Below are positions 58,801-64,000 of a stretch of 64,000 bases of DNA, one piece after another. Origin of the DNA: Pseudosporangium ferrugineum (GTDB lineage Bacteria > Actinomycetota > Actinomycetes > Mycobacteriales > Micromonosporaceae); assembly GCF_003002065.1 (NCBI RefSeq), contig NZ_PVZG01000011.1, positions 248,001 to 312,000 on the forward strand, given 5' to 3'. Position 1 is the first letter of the stretch, and each line of letters opens with the position of its first letter. A program made the translations under genes and the position numbers. The notes beneath the pieces were generated by a model, which had not been told where the DNA came from, searched no databases, and saw only the letters and a program-made list of their open reading frames with translations.

Positions 58801-59669
58801 CGGTTCAGGAACGCGCCGATCGAGGTGCGGAGGCCGGCCGGGTCGAGGCCGTGCCACCGGGCGTGGTCGAACGGGGAGCCGTAGCGTCGCTGTTCCGTGC
58901 GGCCCACCCCGAGGTGCAGTTCCCGATGGGGTACGGCGGACAGCGCCGCGGCCACGACCCGGCTGGACGTGCCCGACAGGTACGGCTCCACCACGACGAT
59001 CTCCTCGGTGACGAGTTCGCGCAGCCGGTTGACGTCGAGCGGGCGAGGCGTGTTCGTGTACGCGACCGTGACGTCGAGGCCGGCGTCCAGCACCGGGTCC
59101 AGCATCGGGCCCACGGCCAGCACCACCGCGCCGCCCGCCGGGCCCCGGCGGATCACCTTGAGGTCGGTCCCGGGGTACGCGTGCCGGTTGTGCTGGGTGG
59201 AGAGCCGGACGTACACCCGGTCGTCGTGGTGGGCGGCCGCGCGGAGCAGGGCGGGGACCTCGTCCGGGTGGCCGGGTACGTGCACCGCCCAGCCCTCGAG
59301 CGTGTCGAGCAGCGCGACGTCGCCCGGTGACTGGTGGGTGTAGCCCTCGCTCGACGCGTCGTACGAGGCGCCGATGCTGACCAGCACCGCGCCCGCGTCC
59401 TGGTGACCCAGGTCGAGTTTGAGCTGCTCGTACGCCCGGTCCACGACGAAGGGCGCGTACGAATGGACGTACGGTCGCATCCCGGTGAGGGCGAGCCCGC
59501 CCGCGACGCCGGCCATCAGCTGCTCGCGGATGCCCACGTTGATGACCCGGTCGGGGTGCCGGCGGGCCGCGCCGGCGAAGGCGTCGGCCGAGATGTCGGC
59601 CAGGACCACCGCGGTTCTCGGGTCCTCCTGGAGGAGCGCGGTCGTGGTGGCGACGAAGGTCTCCCGCAT
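58797..59669 (-). CDS. Split transketolase, C-terminal subunit
   Basis: A 290-residue subunit with the pyrimidine-binding and C-terminal domains of transketolase. Characteristic blocks: VLADISADAFAG, RVINVGIREQLMAGVAGGLAL, PYVHSYAPFVVDRAYEQLKLD and the GASYDASSEGYTHQSPGDVALL loop with the substrate-binding His. The gene starts 2 bases after the N-subunit stop. Together they should form a working two-chain transketolase, as in archaea and some bacteria. Substrate may be a sugar phosphate or a pathway-specific ketose. Confidence 0.9.
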   Translation of the reverse strand: MRETFVATTTALLQEDPRTAVVLADISADAFAGAARRHPDRVINVGIREQLMAGVAGGLALTGMRPYVHSYAPFVVDRAYEQLKLDLGHQDAGAVLVSIGASYDASSEGYTHQSPGDVALLDTLEGWAVHVPGHPDEVPALLRAAAHHDDRVYVRLSTQHNRHAYPGTDLKVIRRGPAGGAVVLAVGPMLDPVLDAGLDVTVAYTNTPRPLDVNRLRELVTEEIVVVEPYLSGTSSRVVAAALSAVPHRELHLGVGRTEQRRYGSPFDHARWHGLDPAGLRTSIGAFLNR

Positions 59670-59671
59670 GA

Positions 59672-60355
59672 TCAGTGTCCCTTCGGTTCGACGGTCGCGA
59701 TGACGACGTGCGGCCGGTGCCGGGCGGCCGGTCGCAGGGCCGCCTCGAGCGCGTCGTGGTCGCGGCCGTCCACGATGGCGCAGCTCCAGCCGATGAACCG
59801 GCTCGCGATGCCGCCGGGCCAGCCGTGCGTGGCGGACTGGTTGTCGATCACGATGGCGGTCAGGGGCAGCCCGATCGCCGCCGCGTACGCGATCGCCTCG
59901 TGGTTGGAGCCCTCGTCCAGTTCGGCGTCGCCGAGCAGGACGTACGTGTGCGCTTCGGCGTACCCCTGCGCCCTCAGTCCCAGCGCCGTGCCGATGGCGA
60001 GGCCGAGACCGTGACCCAGCGACCCCGTCCCGATCTCCACGCCGGGGATCAGCACGCGGTCGGGGTGGTGGCCGAGCCGGCTCGTGCTGCCGGCGAGGTC
60101 GTCGAGCCATTCCACGGGGATGAACCCCTTCGCGGCGAGCACGGCGTAGTAGGCGGCCGGTCCGTGCCCCTTGGAGAGCAGGAACCGGTCGCGGTCCGGT
60201 TCGTCGGCGGTGCCGGGTGAGACCCGCAGGATCCGGTCGTAGAGCACCCACAGAACATCGAGCGTCGAGTACGCGCTGGGCGCGTGCTTCCGGTCGCCGG
60301 TGATCCGGGTCAGCAGGGATCCCAGCAGATCTGGCCTAACCGCCGTCGTCGTCAT
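59672..60355 (-). CDS. Split transketolase, N-terminal (ThDP pyrophosphate) subunit
   Basis: A 227-residue subunit. The thiamin-diphosphate motif is GDAELDEGSNHEA followed by IVIDNQSATHG. SKGHGPAAYYAVLAAKG and GTGSLGHGLGLAIGTAL match transketolase N-domains. ATG 60355 is preferred; a longer frame to 60382 crosses the promoter palindrome. The SoxR-type regulator is divergent, 48 bases away, and the spacer holds a perfect palindrome, so transcription is probably under that regulator. Confidence 0.9.
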   Translation of the reverse strand: MTTTAVRPDLLGSLLTRITGDRKHAPSAYSTLDVLWVLYDRILRVSPGTADEPDRDRFLLSKGHGPAAYYAVLAAKGFIPVEWLDDLAGSTSRLGHHPDRVLIPGVEIGTGSLGHGLGLAIGTALGLRAQGYAEAHTYVLLGDAELDEGSNHEAIAYAAAIGLPLTAIVIDNQSATHGWPGGIASRFIGWSCAIVDGRDHDALEAALRPAARHRPHVVIATVEPKGH

Positions 60356-60371
60356 AGCCTCACTCTGCAAC

Positions 60372-60387
60372 TTGAAGTTCACTTCAA
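60372..60387. promoter_or_regulatory. Perfect 16-base palindrome, predicted MerR/SoxR operator
   Basis: TTGAAGT-TC-ACTTCAA: two 7-base arms around 2 bases, in the 48-base spacer between the transketolase and SoxR start codons. MerR-family regulators bind such dyads inside promoters. One arm reads TTGAAG in both directions and could double as a -35 element for either gene. No second good dyad is nearby. Confidence 0.7.
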
Positions 60388-60403
60388 CTCAAGGAAGGCT
60401 CGA

Positions 60404-60844
60404 GTGGAGCTGCTCACCATCGGCGACCTGGCGGCGCGCAGCGGGGTGGCACCGTCCGCGCTGCGCTTCTACGAGCGCGAGGGGCTGATCCGCTCCACCC
60501 GGACCACCGGCAACCAGCGCCGGTACGAGCGCCACGAGCTGCGCCGGGTGGCGTTCATCCGGATCGCCCAGCAGGTCGGCGTCTCGCTCGGGGAGATCCG
60601 CGGCGCGCTGGCGGGGCTGCCGGAGAACCGGACCCCGACGAAGGCGGACTGGGCCCGGCTGTCCGCCCGGTGGCGCCGCAAGCTCGAGGACCGCATCACG
60701 CTGATGGAGCGGCTGCGCGACCAGCTGACCGGGTGCATCGGCTGCGGCTGCCTGTCCCTGCAGCGGTGCACCCTGATAAATCCGGGCGACCGGCTGGCGG
60801 AGCGCGGCGAGGGGCCGCAGATGCTGATCAACCCGCCGGCCTGA
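60404..60844 (+). CDS. soxR: SoxR-type MerR regulator with [2Fe-2S] Cys motif
   Basis: A 146-residue regulator. The MerR helix-turn-helix is at the N-terminus (TIGDLAARSGVAPSALRFYEREGLI, RRYERHELRRVAFIRIAQQ). A dimerisation helix follows, then the Fe-S ligands Cys111, Cys114, Cys116 and Cys122 in the exact SoxR spacing (C-x2-C-x-C-x5-C). SoxR is activated by redox-cycling compounds. AAGGAAGG lies 5 bases before GTG 60404. The divergent split transketolase is an unusual candidate target and could supply NADPH precursors or a metabolite in stress. Confidence 0.94.
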   Translation: MELLTIGDLAARSGVAPSALRFYEREGLIRSTRTTGNQRRYERHELRRVAFIRIAQQVGVSLGEIRGALAGLPENRTPTKADWARLSARWRRKLEDRITLMERLRDQLTGCIGCGCLSLQRCTLINPGDRLAERGEGPQMLINPPA

Positions 60845-60862
60845 ACCCGAGGGGATTGCCGC

Positions 60863-60888
60863 GCAACCGCGGACCCCTTCCAGGCGTC
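60863..60888 (+). promoter_or_regulatory. ECF-type promoter P1 (GCAACC-N16-CGTC)
   Basis: GCAACC at 60863-60868 and CGTC at 60885-60888 with a 16-base spacer, followed by AAC. This matches the general -35/-10 form of actinobacterial ECF sigma promoters and is repeated in the same form 70 bases downstream. It points toward the sigma gene at 61018. Confidence 0.65.
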
Positions 60889-60932
60889 AACAGGGCATGT
60901 CCGCCCCGCGCGAGAAAAAAATCGATCACGAT

Positions 60933-60958
60933 GCAACCGGGGGTTGCGTCCGGGCGTC
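60933..60958 (+). promoter_or_regulatory. ECF-type promoter P2 (GCAACC-N16-CGTC)
   Basis: GCAACC at 60933-60938 and CGTC at 60955-60958, again with a 16-base spacer and followed by AAC, so it repeats P1 at an offset of exactly 70 bases. GCAACC is also half of a GCAACC/GGTTGC dyad (60933-60947). It would start transcripts about 50 bases before the sigma gene. Confidence 0.7.
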
Positions 60959-61017
60959 AACCTGGACGAAACCGGTCACGGGGCCGGGGCCGGTGAGCGT
61001 CGGGGGAGATCTGTTCG

Positions 61018-61530
61018 ATGCGCGACGCGGAAGAGTTCGACGCCTTCTACGCGGGCTCGTCACGCCGTGTCCTCGGTCAGGTGTACGCCATGACCGGCAA
61101 CCGCGCCGAGGCGGAGGACGCGGTCGCCGAGGCGTACCTGAAGGCCTGGGACCGATGGGGGACCGTCCGCGAGGCGGACAGCCCGGAGGCCTGGGTACGC
61201 CGGGTGGCGTCGCGCAACGCCGTCAGCGCCTGGCGCAAGGCGGTCAACCGGGTCCGGGCGCATCACCGGGACGCGGTGGACCAGGAGATCGAGGGGCTCA
61301 GCCCGGACCACGTGGCCCTCGTGCACGCCCTGAAGCAGATCCCGGCCGACCAGCGCCGGGTGATCGTCCTGCATCACCTGGTCGGCCTGAGCGTCGGCGA
61401 GATCGCCGAGGAGGTGGGCGCGCCGACCGGCACCGTCAAGGCCCGGCTCGCCCGCGGCCGGCGCGCCATGGCAGCCCATCTGTCCGAGTCCGACGAGTAC
61501 ATGACGGGGAGGGTGAATCACGATGCCTAG
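61018..61530 (+). CDS. SigE-family ECF RNA polymerase sigma factor
   Basis: A 170-residue ECF sigma factor. Region 2 runs over about residues 5-70 (EEFDAFYAGSSRRVLGQVYAMTGNRAEAEDAVAEAYLKAWDRW), and region 4 over about 105-160 (QIPADQRRVIVLHHLVGLSVGEIAEEVGAPTGTVKARLARGRRAM). GGGGGAG lies 9 bases before ATG 61018. It overlaps the next gene by 8 bp, so translation is coupled. Two matching ECF-type promoters upstream suggest autoregulation. Confidence 0.94.
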   Translation: MRDAEEFDAFYAGSSRRVLGQVYAMTGNRAEAEDAVAEAYLKAWDRWGTVREADSPEAWVRRVASRNAVSAWRKAVNRVRAHHRDAVDQEIEGLSPDHVALVHALKQIPADQRRVIVLHHLVGLSVGEIAEEVGAPTGTVKARLARGRRAMAAHLSESDEYMTGRVNHDA

Positions 61531-62392
61531 CAACGACTTCGGCCGCGACCTGAGCGCGCTGGCCGCGCACGGCGAGCGTACGGGTCACCTCTCCCCCGCC
61601 GCGGCGATCCGGGCCCGGGCCGACCGCCGGCGCCGCAACCGGCAGGTCGCGACCGGCGCCCTCGCGTTCCTGGTCGTCGGCGGCATCGGGGTGGGCATCG
61701 CGGTGAACCAGCAGCCCCGGAAGGCCGCGCCCCCCGCGGTCACGCCGACGGCCCCGGCCCCGTCCGTCACGAACACCCCGCCCGCCCCCCTACCGTCGAC
61801 GCCCTCCTCGCCGCCGTCGCGGCCGCCGTCCAACTCGACCCCGACCAGCACGCCGCCGACGAGTAAGCCGACGTCCAAGCCCCCGAGGACCGTGACGGGG
61901 AACGTCTTCGCCGGCGATCGGGAGGTCCTGCTGCTGCCGGAGAACAGCGAGGCGACGGTGGCGCTCGACGGCAACGAGCGCGCCACCCTCTCGGACAACT
62001 TCGGTGACCGGGCGCTCTTCGTCCTGAACGAGGTCTCCGGCGGCCGGTACTGGATCCAGACCGCGCGGATCCGCAGCGGTGGCGAGGCCCTGTGCCTGGA
62101 GGCCGGAGAGACCTCGGGCGCCGCGGCGCCGGTCACCGCGGAGGGCTGCGACGCCGCCGCCCAGCGCCAGCTGTGGCGGTTCCGCAAGGTCGGCGAGACC
62201 TCCGACGGCAAGCCGAAGTACACGATCCGCACCGCCGGGGACTACTACCTGGTGCAGGACCCGGACGGCACGCTCTCGGGCGGCGGCGGGACCGGCATCG
62301 TCGCCGCGTACATCGGGGAGGGCACCCCCGACATCGACACACCGTTCGTGTTGCCCGACCGGGGCGAGGCCTCCCAGCCCTCGCTCGACTGA
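61523..62392 (+). CDS. Membrane-anchored ECF-operon protein with ricin-like C-terminal domain
   Basis: A 289-residue protein. The cytoplasmic N-terminus of about 40 residues is in the place of an anti-sigma domain but lacks the zinc HxxxCxxC motif. A transmembrane helix follows (VATGALAFLVVGGIGVGIAV), then a Pro/Ser/Thr linker to about 120. The extracellular domain has GNVFAGDREVLLLPENSEATVAL, YWIQTARIRSGGEALCLEAG and a Cys pair (ALCLE and EGCDAA), then GEGTPDIDTPFVLPDRGEA. The Cys/Gln/Trp pattern suggests one ricin-like trefoil unit. It is paralogous to the next gene. It may hold the sigma factor inactive. Confidence 0.8.
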   Translation: MPSNDFGRDLSALAAHGERTGHLSPAAAIRARADRRRRNRQVATGALAFLVVGGIGVGIAVNQQPRKAAPPAVTPTAPAPSVTNTPPAPLPSTPSSPPSRPPSNSTPTSTPPTSKPTSKPPRTVTGNVFAGDREVLLLPENSEATVALDGNERATLSDNFGDRALFVLNEVSGGRYWIQTARIRSGGEALCLEAGETSGAAAPVTAEGCDAAAQRQLWRFRKVGETSDGKPKYTIRTAGDYYLVQDPDGTLSGGGGTGIVAAYIGEGTPDIDTPFVLPDRGEASQPSLD

Positions 62393-62430
62393 GACCCCCT
62401 CATCCACCCCTCGGATCCAAGGAGAGAACC

Positions 62431-63120
62431 GTGCGAATCACGTCCCGAATCACCCGCATTTCCGCCGCTTCGGCGGTGCTGGCCGGCCTGATGCTGACCC
62501 AGCAGGCCTGCGCCGGTGGAACGCCCTCGGCCGCACCCCCGCCGGCGCCGCAGAAGGTCTCCGCGACCGCCACGTCGGACGCGCCCGGCTCGGTGGCCGC
62601 CTCCGGGAAGAAGCCGGAGACCACGAAGGCCACCCCCAAGAAGAAGGCGACCAAGAAGGCCGCGGGCGACGTCTTCAGCGGCACCCGGGAAGTGTGGGTG
62701 CTGCCGGTCAACAGCGAGGGCACGCTCGGGGTCAGCAGCTCGCGCAAGGTGGAGCTCTCCGACGCCTTCGACGACCGGACGCTCTTCGTGCTGACGAAGG
62801 TCCAGGGCGAGCGCTACTGGATCCGTACGGCGCGGGTCCGGGCCGGCGGCGAGGCGCTGTGCCTCCAGGTCGAGAAGGACAGCCGGGTCACGGCGGCCGC
62901 CTGCGACGCGGCGAAGAGCACCCAGCTCTTCCTCTTCCGCAACACCGGCACCAGCAACGGCAAGCTGAAGTACACCATCCGTACGAACAACAACGTCTAC
63001 ATCATCGTGACGCCCGAGGGCGGCGTCCGGGCGGTGCCGATCGGTGAGGGTACGCCCGACATCGACACCCCGTTCCTGCTGCCGGACCGCGGCGAGGCGC
63101 ACCTGCCGGACCTCGACTGA
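62431..63120 (+). CDS. Secreted paralog of the ECF-operon membrane protein
   Basis: A 229-residue exported protein: GTG 62431 start, signal peptide (RISAASAVLAGLMLTQQACA), Lys/Thr/Ala linker, then a domain paralogous to the preceding gene over about 150 residues. Shared blocks are REVWVLPVNSE, LSDAFDDRTLFVL, ERYWIRTARVRAGGEALCLQV, a second Cys (AACDAA), and EGTPDIDTPFLLPDRGEAHL. The lipobox is weak, so free secretion or lipidation at Cys27 are both possible. GGAGAG lies about 5 bases upstream. The gap of 38 bases and shared domain show a duplicated target of the sigma factor. Confidence 0.8.
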   Translation: MRITSRITRISAASAVLAGLMLTQQACAGGTPSAAPPPAPQKVSATATSDAPGSVAASGKKPETTKATPKKKATKKAAGDVFSGTREVWVLPVNSEGTLGVSSSRKVELSDAFDDRTLFVLTKVQGERYWIRTARVRAGGEALCLQVEKDSRVTAAACDAAKSTQLFLFRNTGTSNGKLKYTIRTNNNVYIIVTPEGGVRAVPIGEGTPDIDTPFLLPDRGEAHLPDLD

Positions 63121-63197
63121 TTCCCGCGGCCCATGGTTGGATACTCACGAGTAACAACCATGGGCCGCCCCGCGGTGGCCGGAAGGTCGGTGACTCC

Positions 63198-64000
63198 GTG
63201 GACGTCTCCAGCACCGGGCGTACGGCATATCGCACCTGCCCCCTCTGCGAGGCGGCGTGCGGCCTGGAACTCACCGTCGACGGGGATCGGATCGCCGCCG
63301 CGCGAGGCGACCGCGAGCACGTCTTCAGCCACGGCTTCGTCTGCCCGAAGGGCGCCACCTTCGGGCAGCTGACCGCCGACCCCGACCGGTTGCGGCGGCC
63401 CCTGATCCGGCGCGGCGACCGGCACGAGGAAGCCGGCTGGGACGAGGCGTTCCGGGCCGTCGAGGCGGGACTGCGGCCGGTCCTCGAGCGGCACGGCCCC
63501 GACGCCGTCGCGGTCTACGTGGGCAATCCCAACGTGCACACCATGGCCGGCGGCCTCTACGTGACGCCGTTCCTGCGCGCGCTCGGGAGCCGCGGTGTCT
63601 TCTCGGCCAGCACGGTCGACCAGATGCCGAAGCACGTGTCGTGCGGCTACCTCTACGGCAGCCCGCTGGCCATCCCGGTGCCCGATGTGGACCGTACGGA
63701 CCTGCTGCTGATCCTCGGCGCCAACCCGTGGGAGTCCAACGGCAGCCTGGCCACCGCCGCCGACTTCCCCGGCCGCCTCCGAGCCCTCCAGGCGCGCGGC
63801 GGACGGTTCATCGTGGTCGACCCGCGCCGCACCCGCACCGCCGAGCACGCCGACGAGCACGTCTTCATCCGGCCGGGCACCGACGCGTACCTCCTCTTCG
63901 GCATCGTCCACACCCTGTTCGACGAGAACCTGACCGACCTCGGCGCGCTCGCCGGCCACGTCACCGGCGTCGACGAGGTCCGCGACCTGGCCCTCGCCTT
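63198..64000 (+). CDS. Molybdopterin-dependent oxidoreductase (formate dehydrogenase/nitrate reductase type), 5' part
   Basis: The first 267 codons of a large bis-MGD enzyme cut by the right edge. The N-terminal [4Fe-4S] motif is complete: Cys14, Cys17, Cys21 and Cys49 (CPLCEAACGL and FVCPKG). Next come the typical blocks RPLIRRGDRHEEAGWDEAF, a DQMPKHVSCGYLYG region at the place of the metal-ligand residue, GANPWESNGSL, and VVDPRRTRTAEHADEH. The exact substrate cannot be told from this part. The 5' spacer of 77 bases from the ECF operon contains GGAAGG. FdhD and MobA from 60 kb away could mature it. Confidence 0.92.
   Translation, partial: MDVSSTGRTAYRTCPLCEAACGLELTVDGDRIAAARGDREHVFSHGFVCPKGATFGQLTADPDRLRRPLIRRGDRHEEAGWDEAFRAVEAGLRPVLERHGPDAVAVYVGNPNVHTMAGGLYVTPFLRALGSRGVFSASTVDQMPKHVSCGYLYGSPLAIPVPDVDRTDLLLILGANPWESNGSLATAADFPGRLRALQARGGRFIVVDPRRTRTAEHADEHVFIRPGTDAYLLFGIVHTLFDENLTDLGALAGHVTGVDEVRDLALA

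Noticed and set aside
61523..61640. Classical zinc anti-sigma (ZAS) domain in the gene after the ECF sigma factor
   Set aside because: The HxxxCxxC motif is absent and the cytoplasmic part is only about 40 residues, so I did not call it an anti-sigma factor.

Overview
The window is high-GC actinobacterial chromosome, most likely from the Micromonosporaceae (Actinoplanes-like). The evidence is strong G/C at third codon positions, many GTG starts, GTGA/ATGA stop-start overlaps, a bacterial proteasome activator (Bpa), LCP cell-wall ligases, an orphan type VII EccB, DUF5926/DUF6457 proteins and many apparently leaderless genes. I read about 70 protein genes. I see no rRNA, tRNA, CRISPR array, insertion sequence or prophage. 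The genus is an inference.

Layout. 0-5 kb: a Tat-exported PhoD phosphatase (cut by the window edge), then molybdenum-cofactor genes fdhD, mobA and a DUF6457 gene, and a YbjN-type protein. 5-16 kb: a beta-propeller lipoprotein, an Lrp regulator divergent from a DDAH-type hydrolase, Bpa, two tandem HAD phosphatases behind serS, OsmC, a zincin, AIM24, pheA and a lipoprotein, with GC-rich degenerate repeats in the spacers. 16.7-24 kb: ACT, PAS and NERD-like proteins, arginine deiminase overlapping a convergent GH16 gene, DUF5926, a GAF-PAS histidine kinase, GDPD and rhodanese. 24.5-31 kb: two LCP proteins, a sugar-nucleotide epimerase/decarboxylase, an ActP-type symporter with DUF485, and a flavin reductase. 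31-32.3 kb: trpS behind a Trp-Trp leader peptide and a complete four-arm attenuator. 32-45 kb (almost all minus strand): ABC exporter, DPBB protein, second symporter pair, DUF4153 protein, OmpR-type two-component pair, a DnaA-box cluster, a LytTR/LytS pair and a polyprenyl sugar-phosphate transferase. 45-51 kb: Fpg/Nei glycosylase, GT4 glycosyltransferase, a nucleotidyltransferase / G1P-dehydrogenase-like / CDP-alcohol transferase operon and a divergent aminotransferase. 51-58.8 kb: CorA, EccB, DUF5324-like protein, cyclophilin, rhomboid protease, PH-domain protein and thiolase. 58.8-64 kb: a split transketolase divergent from SoxR, an ECF sigma operon with two secreted or membrane paralogs, and the start of a molybdopterin oxidoreductase.

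How parts work together. FdhD, MobA and DUF6457 on the left supply the cofactor type used by the oxidoreductase on the right edge. The two symporter pairs and neighbouring sensor systems look like a carboxylate uptake and sensing block. The LCP proteins, sugar transferase, GT4, epimerase and the CDP-alcohol operon point to surface-polymer or lipid synthesis. The best regulatory signals are the trpS attenuator, the two GCAACC-N16-CGTC promoters before the ECF operon, the palindrome between SoxR and transketolase, a hairpin hiding the Shine-Dalgarno of a HAD gene, and the DnaA-box cluster. The least explained unit is the ECF sigma operon with its paralogous ricin-like output proteins.
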